From Grifola frondosa (Eukaryota > Basidiomycota > Agaricomycetes > Polyporales > Grifolaceae): 64,000 bases of DNA. Numbering within the stretch: the stretch's first letter is position 1; every line of letters begins with the position of its first letter. Shown here in pieces: positions 1-12,131 of the stretch. Position numbers and translations under genes: made by a program. The stretch is from positions 124,001 through 188,000 of the forward strand of contig LUGG01000044.1 of assembly GCA_001683735.1 (NCBI GenBank). The letters are read 5' to 3'. Under the pieces are notes generated by a model, which saw only the letters and a program-made list of their open reading frames with translations, ran no database searches and had not been told where the DNA came from.

Positions 1-884
1 GCGAGCGGCGCGTACGCGATCGTGACCTCCCCCCGGGCGCGATGTCGCGTGCGGCCCACAGCTGTCCCGCGAAGCGCGCGACGGAGAAGTGGTAGTTCGC
101 GGAGGGCGCACACGCGTGGTTCGCGCGCGCGAGGGTCGGGAAGCACCCCGCGAACGTGCCCGCGTCCACATCTGGCGCCCCGCGTCCGGGTCCGCGATGC
201 GGAGCTCGAGGCAGTTCGTGTTGAGGATCCCCGGGACGGCGTCGAACTCGCGCGCGGGGTACGCGTTCGCGAGGCGCAGGAACGCGGTGCGCGCGGCGGG
301 GGCGAGGCCCTGCAGCGCTGCGCGGTGGAAGATGCCGTTCGCGTCTGTCTGGTCTGCCGCGCACGAGAGCGTGCGGCGCGCGGCGTAGATGGGACGCTCC
401 TCCCAGATGAGTTCGCCCGCACGGATCAGGCGCGCGGCGAGCATGCCCGTGCCCTTCCCGGGCACGTCCTGCACGACGAAGCTCGGGCCGGCCTCGGAGT
501 GCGGCGGCGCGGGCGCAGGCCTGCGCCAGACGGGCCACTGCGCGACCTCGCGTAGATTCGGGAGGTAGTCAACGAAGACGAGGTCTGCGCGTGCGTCCGG
601 GATGTAGAGGAAGCACGGGGCGTTGTCGTAACGCGTGTCGGAGAGGACAATGCGCGGGTGCCACGAGATGACTTTGGTCGTGTCCACGCTCGGGGGGAGG
701 AGCTCTGAGTCTGGCGTCACGCTCTGTCGTGATGAGATTCCTGCGCATATATATACACGCTGATTAGTAAGGAGATCTCTGGTGCTGTGAAAACGCGACG
801 TACCTCGTGGTGACGTGCTTCGAGCCATTCAACTGCTTTATGAATCAAGAGGGCGGCGGGTGCAGGTGGAAGATGAGGGGCCAT
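1..884 (-). CDS. SET-domain protein (putative lysine methyltransferase), C-terminus cut by window edge
   Basis: Probable S-adenosylmethionine-dependent protein lysine methyltransferase of the SMYD-like group. The start is the ATG at 884-882; an 80-nt intron (803-724) joins a short first exon to the body. Visible SET motifs on the minus strand are a first segment with VVQDVPGKGTGMLAA and GELIWEERP, the core NHACAPSANYHF (the NHSCxPN equivalent that binds AdoMet), and ARDIAPG followed by EVTIAYAPL, where the family has its catalytic tyrosine region. These motifs lie in three different frames, with breaks near 350, 180 and 30, all in GC-rich runs. The gene is therefore either a pseudogene or, more likely, carries sequence errors. 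The post-SET region lies outside the window. Substrate is unknown. Confidence 0.7.
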
Positions 885-1309
885 GGTACGACGTGTGCCG
901 CAGATGATACCCCTCGCTGCAGCGACGAGGAATCTCCCGTCGGCAGGCGATTATGAAATTACACGCTAAGAGCGTCGGGGTGATCCGTGCGGGTTTCATT
1001 ATAGAGTCGTGATGGGAACCTCTCGTCGTCTCCATCGCTTCGCGCATGGGAGCCGTGGCTAGCGCAAGAAGCAAATGGGAGCGAGCGACGTCTGGCACAT
1101 CTGTGCACACCATACGTCGCGGGGGAACGTAACGTAGCGGTCGCACCGACGATCATGATTTCGAGCAGCAATCATTTACGGTTGCCAAGAGCACACAGGC
1201 GGACGAGTGCGGAACAGCTTCCATGGCATTCACGGGCTCGTCGTCGGTCACGTACGTACGTCACATGTATACAGCCACACTCGCGAGGGTATCACCCGAC
1301 CTCCTAGAA
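885..1309. other. intergenic, 5' side of SET gene and 3' side of GH79 gene
   Basis: No supported gene. It should hold the promoter of the SET gene and the 3' UTR of the GH79 gene. Short open frames here have no recognisable domain or codon pattern. Confidence 0.5.
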
Positions 1310-3058
1310 TCAGTAAAAGCGCACCAGGACGGCCTCTGTGGCGCGCAGGTCCAGCCCGTCGGCGAGCGTGATGTTCTCTTCCACGACGGCGCCCTTCGGC
1401 TGGACGTCAGGCGTCTCGTAGCTCTGTCCCGCGAACGTCAAGTTCGCGACGTCGTCCGCATGCTGGATGACGAGCCGTGCCGCCTGCGCCGCGGTGACCT
1501 GCCTGCCCTCGCCAGCAAAAGCCAAGTCAATGTGCACGACAGGGCGGTCGCCCGTGCTGCTCTGCAGCCACGCATTCAGGTTCACGAACGCGGCGCGCAC
1601 GAGGCGCCCGTCCTCGAACGCAGCATAGCCGCTCGTGTTCGAGTCGTTGACGCTCAGCTCGACCAGCTGCGCGCTTCCCGTGCGCCCAACGAAGGTGTCA
1701 ATGAGCAGGCCCGCGTAATAGGGCGGCTGGATGTGTGGCGGGGACGGCGGGTCGAGTGGGGAGCCGTCGATGGTAGAAATGTTGAGCGTGACGGGTTGAA
1801 TCTGGCAGACGAAGGTGCGTGATCAGAAGTGACGTCATAGAGTGCTATGAGGCGACGCACGAAGTTGTACTTGTATCCGATGCCTTCATGGAAAAACGCT
1901 TCTTGCATGCCGAGAGTGGCTGCTTGCAGTGTGTAGTCGATGGCCCAAAGCGCTGCTCCGGCCGTGTTGCTCACTCCCGGGGCGCCATGGCACGCGATGC
2001 TATTCGTCTCACTATGCACAATCCGAGAACACATCAGACGCGAAGCTTTTGGGAAGGTCACCAGCATACCCGAGGATATATGGGAGCCCCTGGGCGTTGG
2101 ATGCAGCGATGTCGGCCTCGAAGATCGTGAGGTTCCCGCGCACGGCAGTCTTGCTCATGAAGGAGACCAGCGGGAAGTCGCCTCCGTTGCAGAACGCAGC
2201 GGAGTATTGGTGCTGCGAGATGCTGCGAAGAGATCGTGTATTTAGTTTCGCAACCTGAAACCTCAGCGCTCAGCATTAACATACGTTGATATGGCCTTGC
2301 CAGGCTCGCTGTCCAATATACCCAGTGCGAAGATCTCACGTGGCGTGAATCCCTGCCCCGCAAAGCAGCACCTTGAAGCGTGACAGGCCCGTTCCGTCCG
2401 CTGATCCCCGCAGCCTCTGCCACCGGCCCGGCGACAGAGATCCAGTCGGCGACATATTCGCTGACCGTCCAGTTGCTCGGGCGAAGCCCGTTGTCCTTGT
2501 AGAGGTCGGCCTCGTTCCCGACCTCGATGCGGTCGAGCACGACGCCGGACGCCCGCACGGCAGCGGAGGCAAACGCGCCGACGATGGCCTTGGCCATGTT
2601 CACCGCGTTCGTGACGTTGTCGAGCCCGAGGTTAACGCCCCAGACCATGTGCGTGCCGGAGGGCAAGAAGCGCGAGAGCGAATAGTACGCGTCGCCGACA
2701 GTGATGGAGGTCGCTTCCGGGTATGGGTGATCGAGTTGGCGGGGGGAACGCGTCGGACTCGATCGTGACGGTTGGGGACCACACGGGTTGTGGTCCTCAC
2801 TGTTAGCGCCGACGCGGATTTTGGGCGGTGTGCCAGTGAGCTGGGCGAAATTCTGCAGCGCGGCGAAGGTGAACTGGTTGCGCTGGTCCGTGCCTGTCCA
2901 ATCGGGCCAGCGATCCTGTTCGATCGAGAAGGAGAGGAGCGTGGAGAGAGCGGCTGGGAGTTGTCTGGTGGAGTGAGGGGGACGGAGACGTTGATGGCGC
3001 AGACGAAGGGTATCAGGAAAAGGGCGATGCAGAAAGATGTGATGGAGAGGGTATGCAT
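1310..3058 (-). CDS. Glycoside hydrolase family 79 (beta-glucuronidase type), secreted
   Basis: Secreted retaining glycosidase that probably removes glucuronic acid or 4-O-methylglucuronic acid from arabinogalactan or similar glycans. The ATG at 3058 opens a hydrophobic signal peptide (MHTLSITSFCIALFLI). Then come the (beta/alpha)8 core with VGNEADLY, whose Glu matches the GH79 acid/base, and HSETNSIACHG, whose Glu matches the nucleophile. The C-terminal beta domain ends at residues VLVRFY. Introns are seen around 2293-2229 and 1815-1757. Frame breaks near 2960, 2790 and 2725 interrupt the N-terminal third; two lie in C/G runs and no splice sites explain them. A reading frame opening at 3101 avoids the first break but has no signal peptide. 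Family assignment is firm; exact substrate is not. Confidence 0.8.
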
Positions 3059-3116
3059 GGTGGGGAGCGGGACACGAGCGGGGCGTGCAACAGGGGGCCA
3101 TGGTGGAGAGTGGAGG

Positions 3117-3125
3117 TTTATATAG
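3117..3125 (-). promoter_or_regulatory. TATA box of the GH79 gene
   Basis: Minus-strand CTATATAAA lies about 60 bp upstream of the signal-peptide ATG at 3058, the usual fungal spacing when transcription starts about 30 bp downstream. Confidence 0.45.
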
Positions 3126-5352
3126 TACGGCTAGAGAAGGTACGTCGTGATCGGCGAATGGAATGTGAAGAGCGCGGTTGGGGTGCGCTCGCCTGACGTG
3201 TCGATGCTGGCATCCCTTTGTCGATGTTGGTAATAATGGAAGCCATTTAATGGGAGATAATTGGAGATATGTCGAGGGGAGCGGCAGAAAAAAGAAGCGA
3301 AAATCACGACACCTAGCACCGCACCGCCTGCACGCTAGCTCTGCCTTGTCTCGTGGTCGCCCAACGTTCTCCGTAGAACTGCAGCCTTGACGGGTACGTC
3401 CTCTTTATGTCAAACAGTGGTCACGACGCACAACGCCGCCACGCGCTGCTGGCGATGCATGGGCCCAGGGTCGGTGCCTCCTGCGAGGAAACGGCTATAA
3501 ACGGCGAGCAAGGGCCTTAGGACCGGTTAGGGGAGAGAACCACGTCCGTACCGGCGTTGAGTCACTTGACCTAGTCCTGCGCCGCGCAGTAAACATAGCT
3601 CTGTGCATTTGACCCCCAGCTTCCATACAGTATCGAGACGAGGCGCAACATGTCGTCACCGTACGTTCACACGCCAACCGATACGCGCCCACGTGACTGA
3701 CGCGATCCCCCGGGAGACGCATGAAACTGCACGAAGCTGGTGGCGTTCACACTAAGTAGAAGAGGTATGAACGTTTGAACGTGTAACGGCGACGACATAG
3801 GACCACGAACGGCACGCGATAAAAAACCGAGAAAAAGTTGCAAAAAGCTCGAGCAAAATGGTAAAGTGGACAGTCGATTCCTAAATGTTCATTGAGAAGT
3901 AATGCATCACGTATGCAGCGCACAACCTTCACTGCAATGTATGCCGCACAATTACTAAGCATTCACAATTTACCTGATCAAGACCGCAAGGCATGATGTA
4001 TGCGCCGTCACTCTCAGGCAACGGCACTCTCAAGGCCTGGCCGAAAGTCACGTCGCGTTGTCTCTGGATAGGACCAGGAAGATATGCAGATGGCCGCCGA
4101 GACCCAATGAACGGCCGTCTTGCATGTTGATCGCATCATGTTCGTCGATACGAGCACCGGGAAGCTGGCAAGATGCAATAGAAGAAGCCTCGTCTCTCCC
4201 CGAAAAGGATTCAGGGCTTACCGTCCAATGATTCGCAAGTGTCCATTGACATGCATAGAGGCTCCTCGGCAAGCACGTGAAGAGGTGGTGCATCAACAAC
4301 ATCTACAAGCGATCCAGATGGTCAGCCGTCGGTACCCTGGCGGGGTTTCACACGAAGCATGCACAGCGGCGGAAGATAAGCCTTTAGCTGGGGTTGGCAA
4401 ACGCCCGCTTCCATGAAATATAGCAATTTCTATTTGGATGCCATGCCACAACGAGGGTCACAAGCTGCCAAAGCATGCCGCCGTGGAGAACGGAAGTCCA
4501 CCATCACTGATTCAATCTGTCACCACGAGCAGGCACTAACAGACTTACCTTGCATATAGTGTATAAGGGTAATATTTTTGACACCATCAATTGCGATGTT
4601 ATGCCTTGACGCAGCAAGGCTCTGAAAATAAACTTCAATCGTACTTTACAGAGGCCAGTAAGATAGCATATACCGCATGGTGGCAAAGTTCTGATTTTGG
4701 AGTGAGCATTTTGCGGCTCGAGGTTAGAGTATGAAAACTGCGTGTCGCAAGCAGATGACCCTATTGCAAGTTGCTGCGAACCGCGTCTTTTGCGGCGGAC
4801 AGCGAAATCCACGACTTTCCGTTAAACCTAGCTCCTATATAGGTTCTATGTCAATGCATTCATTGAAATCCTTGTTTTTCAGCCTTTACAGAAAGAGCCA
4901 GGTTGGCTAGATGCCAGTATGCAGATGAGGCAGCATAGACAGGTCGAAGTAAAAACACAGGCACTTGTGGGCGATTGTTTATATATATTTGTACCTATGG
5001 GAGCATGCCGAACACTGCCGATTATCATTCGTCACTCCGACGACTCTCTTGCGACCATCGTAGTTCTGCATCCTCTGTGAAGACCTACATGTGCAAACTT
5101 CACCTCTGCACCATAAAAATTTGAAACATTCTTGTACGAAAGCAGAGTCATGGCGAAGAAGCAGGAAATCACGCGATTATCTTTAGTGCGCTTTGACGGC
5201 CCGAACATTTATAGTTATACCTCGTGAGACAGATATGAGGAGGCTACCGAGTCAAGACCGCTATCTGAGCTTCGACTTTCCGGCTTGCTGGTCTAGGTTC
5301 AGATGGCATGACTCCGAGTGTCTTTGCGGTCTCATGGGTCGAGTGGATGGCA

Positions 5353-5358
5353 TATAAA
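5353..5358 (+). promoter_or_regulatory. TATA box of the first 2OG oxygenase gene
   Basis: TATAAA (in GCATATAAATGCC) is 47-52 bp upstream of the ATG at 5405. Confidence 0.4.
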
Positions 5359-5404
5359 TGCCTGTGGGGAATGCATCGTCAGTTCCCACTTGCCTATAGC
5401 TGCC

Positions 5405-6823
5405 ATGCCCGGTCTCACATTGCCCCCCTTTCCAGATGATGTTCCGACCCATCCTTTGCGGGTAGTAGACTACCAGCTGATCAAATCTAGGGACAACGAC
5501 GAGATCGACAAGCTTTGGAGGGCAGCGACCGAGCTCGGGTTCTGGTAGTGAGTATCTCCCCCGTCGTTGGCGTTATGCGCGCATGAATAACTTCATTGTA
5601 GCTTAAAGAATCATGGAGCTGATAATGAGGCGGACGAAATGTTTGAGCTGGGTGCCGAGACCATGCGTTTGCCTCTGGAGGAAAAAATGAAATACGAAGA
5701 GGGCGACGACGGATTTTCATTCGGGTTTGCAGTTTGCATTCATAGCCTGCATCTTCTCTGGTGTTTAACGGTCGTTTCAGGTACAGAGCTTCTGGTGTCA
5801 GAGCTGTCGATGAGAAAAGCACCAATGATACCACCGAGTTTATCAATGTATCGAAGGACGACGCTCTAGCATGGCCGAAGCAGGCGCACAGGTCGTATCC
5901 TTCCACTGTCAATGCTCGTATGGAGTCGACCGTTATACCCTTCGTGCAGAAGGCGCTAGCCATCAATCAGCTCTTGATTGACGTCCTCAATGATCGGCTC
6001 GGCCTACCTAAAGGCGCGCTGGCCAAGCTCCATAAGGCTGAAGAGCACAGCGGCTGCGTCGCCCGCGCGATCAAGGCAATTCCTGTATCGTCCTCGGTAT
6101 CAGAGGGAAAATTACATTTATCTGCGCATACGGATTTCGGATCCTTGGTGAGTGAAGCAACGCTGCAGGAGTCGCGCTATGCCGATGTATGGTCTATTCT
6201 CTCACTAGTCATTCCTGCACAACCGTCTCGGAGGATTGCAAGTGTTGGCGCCGGGCACGGATGGATGGCAATACGTGAAGGTAAATCCGAATCAGTTTTC
6301 ATGGCAGCGAATTTATGCCTACGACTTCCGCAGCCTCTTCCTGGGCACGCCATATGCAACATTGGCGATGCGTTGAATATATTCAGCGGAGGAATCCTAC
6401 GCTCGAACATTCACCGTGTCGTGTATATATCTTTTCAGTGTTAATCGTCGAGCGATCCTGATTTCTGTTATTCATTTTGCAGGCCTCCGCCGAAAGACCA
6501 ATCCAAGTTTGAGCGCTGGTCTGTTGTGTATTTCACCAGGCCGAGCGACTCTGTCGAATTACGCGCATTGGCGGACGAGAGCCCGCTCATCGCGGAAGCC
6601 GTGTCGAGGGCCCCTCCGGGCAAATTCGACACTGGGGTTACTGCGAAAACCTGGCTGGAGCGAAGGGTGAAGAGTACTAGACTGCGTAACTATAAGGTGG
6701 GAACCATTTACGGATGAGGTTGTTAGTATTTTTATTTATAATATTTTCCTGCAGGGCGCCCAGAGTTGGGTTGAATACAGAGGGACGGAAGACCCCGAGC
6801 TCACGGCACGCATGGGAGCATGA
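5405..6823 (+). CDS. 2-oxoglutarate/Fe(II)-dependent oxygenase, isopenicillin-N-synthase-like (copy 1)
   Basis: Non-heme iron dioxygenase that probably hydroxylates or desaturates a small molecule in the cytosol. The N-terminal DIOX_N part (PFPDDVPTHPL, ATELGFWYLKNHG) is followed by the double-stranded beta-helix core. The iron ligands are visible in SAHTDFGSL (HxD) and NIHRVV (distal His). The arginine that would hold 2-oxoglutarate is in YFTRPSD. Six introns of mostly 50-65 nt are readable, for example one splitting the Tyr codon after GFW and one right after HTDFGSL. The last exon ends GAQSWVEYRGTEDPE...MGA at the TGA 6821-6823. No frame break was found. A close paralogue lies at 58013-59402 with the same intron positions. 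Substrate unknown. Confidence 0.85.
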
Positions 6824-7381
6824 GCACTTGTTGGACATCTAGTTAGTATATATTGGTACGTCCAGCAATACCCAACTGTCATATACAGATCTGAATGAGT
6901 GCAGACTCCTGAAGGCAGCCGTTGCTACCGCGTTCACATTGCTACATATGTTTTGCGGAGATTATGTGACATGTCAATAAAAGAGTTCTTCTGATTAGGA
7001 AACTTAAACAAAATGAATGTTAAATTTCCTAATCCGCAATCTTTGTGGTGCTCGGCGAATCGCACTACTTATAGTCGTGACTGTTGGTGTTCTTTGCGGC
7101 TGTCACATTTAGTACCAACCTATTAGCCACCTGGTCGTTGACCAATTCTTCGAGGATCTATAGACCTAAGATGCTTGCGATATAAAGTATTAAATTTCGC
7201 CTTGTGATACTGAACCATGTGGTAATCTAGTTTCTCAATAGGGACTCAACGTCATGACAACGCCGTCGCCGGGGGGCCGTTCCATAGTTTCCGGTCGTAT
7301 ATAGAGTGAAAGTGGTGCTGCGCCGTAACTGAAGGCATATCTTTCTCGTCAACCCTTACATCTCCAGTGGTGTAGAGCACC
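6824..7381. other. intergenic, nothing recognised
   Basis: 558 bp between two plus-strand genes, AT-rich, with no coding signal seen. It holds the terminator of the oxygenase and the promoter of the membrane protein gene. Confidence 0.5.
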
Positions 7382-8119
7382 ATGAAGCCAGCGGCCATCC
7401 GGCTTCCACTGTACATTAGTCTTGTGAGTACCCACTTGCTCTTTACTGTCCGCCGACACCTAACGTCCTGGATAGTGGGTTTTCTCTGTATTGCTTCTTT
7501 GTTTCTCGTCTGTTCGGCTAAACTATACCACGCATTTGCCTAAGGGAGACACACTCAATGCTGGCATTGATTTCTACGGCAAGTAAGATCTTGAGAGCTG
7601 TCCACGGACCCTAATCTTTGTACTTCATGCCAGATCCCATTGTGGCTGAACTCTTGGTCTGCTCGATCTTAGCCCTTGGTTTTGGACCATTCGTGTAGGT
7701 CAATATACGCGTCAATGTGATTAAGTTTTACTCATACACTCCTCTAGGTTTGAGTTGATACCACTCAAAGTCAGCATAGAACACTCCAGGGTGGAATTGA
7801 CAGCGCTCTCGATCCTTTGGCTCCTATGGTTGATAGGATCAGCTGTATCCAGCGTATGTGCAACGGGAATTTTCAAGGGATTTTTATTCTCATTCTCTCG
7901 CAGACTATATGGCCCAACCTTGCATTTTGCTCCCAATTTGAGGCTTGCAGGATACTGTCGGCCATGATGGCTTTTGCGTGGTTGGGATGGCTTGCCATCT
8001 GTGGGCTGCTCGTTCTCTGCATCATCCCTCTCGTGCGCAAGCCTCCGCCCCCGTCCTCCGGCCCACAGACCGCAGAATGGGCTGCATCCTCCACGTTCGC
8101 CTTACCGATGCAAGTATAA
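7382..8119 (+). CDS. MARVEL-like four-helix membrane protein
   Basis: Small integral membrane protein of the fungal MARVEL-like type; role unknown, members act in membrane apposition or trafficking. Five exons give a protein with four hydrophobic helices: WVFSVLLLCFSSV, DPIVAELLVCSILALGFGPF, LTALSILWLLWLIGSAV and MAFAWLGWLAICGLLVLCII. A proline-rich cytosolic tail ends ...STFALPMQV. The segment RLNYTTHLPKGD between helices 1 and 2 is typical of basidiomycete members. The intron 7579-7633 starts with GC (GCAAGT) instead of GT; only this GC-AG splice joins DFY to DPIVAELL in frame. No frame breaks. Confidence 0.75.
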
Positions 8120-8264
8120 TGAGCGCGTTTATCTCCCAGATGTACTCCTCGTGTGTTGTTAGTAGATGTGTATCTCTTGAGCGGCTGTGGTGCCTAGCAC
8201 AATATTGGGAGCGTAACCGATGGTTGGAATTAAATCCATTGTCCCGATTGAGTTGTACCGTGCT

Positions 8265-11200
8265 CTACGCCTGCACCGTCAAATTTGTGCTTAAGAAACT
8301 TTGATCGCTTGTCCCCACTTTTACCGTGAACTGGCCCGGTTCGACCACCCACGAATTGTCAAGCGTCCACACCGCCAACTGCGAAGAATTGATGGGAATG
8401 GTGACATTTTGAGATGTACCAGCACTGGACGACATGTATGTGTCAGTCGAATGCGCCACGAATGGGGGAAGCACACGCACGCGAGATCAATTTTCTGGAA
8501 CCCGACCAGGAATTGGTTCGGCGTCACGACGGAGCTGACCACGTCTGTCATATATACCTAACCAGAGGAGCCTAAGTATGTCATACTTCAGATATCCAGT
8601 GATTGCGACTTGCCTGAACAACTTCCTTGCCGTCTCTGTTCCCTGTATTATGTACAGTCACGGACACACTGAAATCGTCGCTAGTTCCAATTGTGGATTT
8701 GGACAGCGTCAAGTCGGTGCTAAGCCACACAGCATCAGCTTGCACTTCGGCATAACATAGCAAGGAGGACATGTACTAGTTGAACGTCGTGTAACTCAGA
8801 CCATGACCGAAGCTCCAGATAGGCACAGGTGTATCCAAGACATACTGCAATAATCATTTCCTCAATCTCTGAGTCGACACGACAAGAATTGTCAAAATAC
8901 CTGGTGGCCAAATATTAATGTTCCATTGTCCAATATCTCGCCAGCATCAATCGGACGGCTGCCCTTGATATAGTTATAGAACACAGGCGTGGTTCCAACG
9001 CTTCGGGGGAAGGATACTGGCAGCTTACCTTACACAGAAAGCGAAATTATGAACACATGTACGATGCACAAAATGCAATGAACTCACCCGAGGGATTCAC
9101 ATCTCCAAATATGATCTCGGCCAGGGCCAGTCCGCCGAGCTCACCAGGGTAGAACTGTTGCACCACCGCGTCCGCATCTTCACGGTGCTCAGGACTCAGC
9201 ACCTCAGCAATTACAACAAGAGCACTCACGTGCCTGTATCCACGGCTCTGCAACTGGCTTGCCACTCACAAATACAACAATTGTCGGCTTGCCCACGGCC
9301 TGGACGGCCTGGACGAGCTGTAGCTGTGCGCCGACGAGGCCCAGGTCCGACAAGTCCACGTGTTCACCTGTCGTTGCATTGGTGCCTGGAGTCCACAGAA
9401 GGGTCTGGTCGAGTGACCAGGTGCCGACCATGACGATCGCTGCGTCCGATACCTGTGCTGCAGCGACTGCTGCGGGAACCTCGGAAATATCGTTGGACCA
9501 CAGCTTACAGCCCTCGGCGTAGTTGACCTTGACAGAGGTGTTCGCGAGGACTTCGGCGAACCCTGCGAGCGGAGTTATGCCATTTAAAGACGCGTTGAAG
9601 AAGACGTAGTCTCCGAACTGGGATGTAAGAAGTTACTGCATGAAAGGCCCGAGACGTTCTCAGTACTCACAGAGACACGGTCTGCTTGCGGACCTATAAG
9701 TGCGACAGAGCCGATAGACTTGCTGAGAGGGAGCGTGTTTTGCCTATTTTCGAGTAAAACAATCGTCTCGCGTTCCATGTCATGCAGAAGCTGGCGAGTT
9801 TCAGGAGTGCGCAGCGTCGATACATAATCGTCATAAGGGTACGGATCTATGAGAAATGTGAATGAACGGGCATCAACCAGCGGGAAGTACCACACTCACT
9901 TTCGAAGAGGCCGAGAGCAAACTTCGTTCTTAACATGGTCTTCACAGTCTCGTCGATGTAGCTAACGTCGACGGTACCAGCTGCCACCTGGTCTGATGAT
10001 TAAGACTATGGTCAGATTTGTGGCGAGATTTTTGACGCAGTGCAGGTTCACCTGGCAGAGTAAGATAAGTATAAGATCCACCACCCATCTCCCCACTGAT
10101 ACCATTCTCGAGGGCGGTCTTCGCCGCGCACTCACGCGTAGCGCAGGTCGCGTGGTGGAGTCAAGAGATCTATGGAGCCTGCGTCACAGGTCACCCAGTA
10201 CTTTATCCCCATTCTGTGCGCAACTGTTGACAACTTAGCATCTCCGGCTGTGAAACATTGACTGGAAACGCACAATGTCCGTCAGAAGGTCTGTGGGCAT
10301 TGAGCAAGGAATACTCAGTCTTTCATCTCGTCTGTTGTGACTGCGCGCAAGACGTACGCTTATTGGCAACAGCGGGAATCCCATCATAGCTAGAGTACGC
10401 CGTCATTATTGACAAACTCTCGACGCATGCCCGATTGAAAGGTTTAAGAAACATCGTGCGCAGTTCGCGGCTCCCCTCTGATACTTGGGCAATGTTGCTT
10501 AAATTAGACAGCATATTTTCATCAGGAGACCATGCACACGAGTTTCTTTGAAACACTTACAGACCGCCTTGTGGGCTGCCAAATGCAGCAAAATGCTTGC
10601 ACGTTGAGGCCATGCGGGCAATAGCAGTAGAACTGGCATTACGTCGTCTACCAGACTGCAGTCCGGTGACGTACGCATGTCCAATTTCCCCAGTTCTGTG
10701 CAATCGCATTCAGTTTCTATGATTTTGACCAACGGATGATATGCACAAAAATGGATCTTCGCCGAAATTTTCCTCGACCCGACCCCAGCGGAGCTCTCGT
10801 GAGAGGTCGAGCACGGGGGCAAATATCTGCGAGACTCCGAGGCCTTCTGCTTCAGTAGCGATTGTAGCAGCCGCCTGAGTGAGCAGGGTAGGATTGAAGG
10901 AGGCGGCAAGTCCGATTGGAGAGGGCCATGTTGTTCCATTGTTTGTGAATCCATGCAGACCTAGCGTATTCAATATGCTTCAGGACATTGAGCATAAGGA
11001 AAGTATGGATAATTACCTTCAGACTGTATGAGTGCTGGAATACCGAGAGTCGTATTCTCCATGAGGTAACGCTGGCCAACGGTTACTCCAAAAACAAATT
11101 TATCCCACGGGGTCAGATAACCACCCCAGATAGATCCGCCTTTCTGGCGCATCATTTCTTCCTATATCATGAGATGAGCACCCACTTGAGAGAAAAAGCG

Positions 11201-11576
11201 GAGAGTAGAACATACCAAACCAGTCTGATTGAATGTCTTTGTATCATCAAGGGGATCACTGAAATTCATCCAACCATTCATATCCCCTTGTATCCTATTC
11301 ACAAAGTGAGTGAGGTTCGCCTTCAAAATCATCAAATATCACCCACAGTTGAGATACCTTCTCGTCTAACGTCATCCGCGGCAACAAGTCATTCACACGA
11401 TCCTCGATCGCTGCGTTTGGATTTTTGTAGGTCGGAATGGAACCATCCTTGTTCGTGCCACGAGCATGAAGAGGAAAGTGAAGGTTGCCCCGCACATCAA
11501 GATGGTGGGATGCATACGCAACAGTAAAAAGAGAGTAAAGCACTACCGCAAAGACAACACATGCATCCGACAACAT
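8265..11576 (-). CDS. Glycoside hydrolase family 3 beta-glucosidase, secreted
   Basis: Extracellular GH3 enzyme that probably cleaves terminal beta-linked glucose from cello-oligosaccharides or related glycosides. It starts at 11576 with signal peptide MLSDACVVFAVVLYSLFTVAYA. The GH3 N-domain includes LDLSRELRWGRVEENFGEDP and KHFAAFGSPQGG. YWVTCDAGSID carries the Asp expected as nucleophile. A GH3 C-domain (FGDYVFFNASLNG...SDAAIVMVGTW, FYPGELGGLALAEIIFGDVNPSG) and a fibronectin-III-like C-terminus ending STNLTVQA follow. At least ten short introns. Two one-base breaks occur near 10208 (before the nucleophile motif, creating stops) and 10150 (after it). They compensate each other and have no splice explanation, so they are probably sequence errors. 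Divergent from the GH92 gene. Confidence 0.85.
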
Positions 11577-12131
11577 CTTCGCACCACGCAGCGCGTAGAG
11601 AGAGAACTGTCGACCCGCCTGCTGTCTGTCGCATACTTATAGCTGTCACCAAGACACATCACGACAGGTTACACATGGCTTCTCAATGTCTGCTGGGTCA
11701 TTTGACAGACGACGGAGAATTTTGAGGATGCCCAATGACCTTCTCGACGGCCCGCTGCTTTTTACTGCATCGCGTCTCAGCAAACTCATGCCCCCACTGT
11801 CTTCGTAAAGCCGATATGTCCCCGCCAACATGCATCTCGTGAATCAAATATGAGACCTCCCTTGCCAACGTTGAGAATTGAGAGGGGTGGAAAGAATTGG
11901 TTCGTGCTAGTTGTGGAACACGATCGCCCAAATGTTGGCCCAATCGGTGAATCGGGAATTCCGATCTCGCCTCTGCACGTGACCAAACTTTCAATAATTT
12001 AAGCGCCGGTTCTTCGACCGTTCACAGGCGTTCACCCACATCGTTTGTCAAAGGATCTCATGGTTAGTACCTCGGATGATTCCTGTTTAACACTGTTCAC
12101 CCATGCCATTTAAGTGTCAAAGTGTTGTAAG
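11577..12131. other. divergent promoter region between GH3 and GH92 genes
   Basis: 555 bp shared 5' region of two secreted glycosidases transcribed away from each other, so co-regulation is possible. No further gene is supported. Confidence 0.5.
11635..11642 (-). promoter_or_regulatory. TATA-like element of the GH3 gene
   Basis: Minus-strand CTATAAGT about 60 bp upstream of the ATG at 11576. Confidence 0.3.

Larger units (their letters stand above)
3059..5404. other. long intergenic region without a supported gene
   Basis: About 2.3 kb between two divergently transcribed genes. Several short open frames exist on both strands, but none shows a domain, a consistent splice pattern or a signal peptide. 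The region is AT-richer than the flanking genes. It contains the promoters of the GH79 gene on the left and the 2OG oxygenase on the right. Confidence 0.45.

Noticed and set aside
22..555. Long plus-strand open frame at the left edge.
   Set aside because: It is Arg/Ala-rich antisense noise over GC-rich sequence; the minus strand carries clear SET motifs.
2373..3125. Plus-strand open frames over the GH79 gene.
   Set aside because: They mirror the GH79 exons and show no domain.
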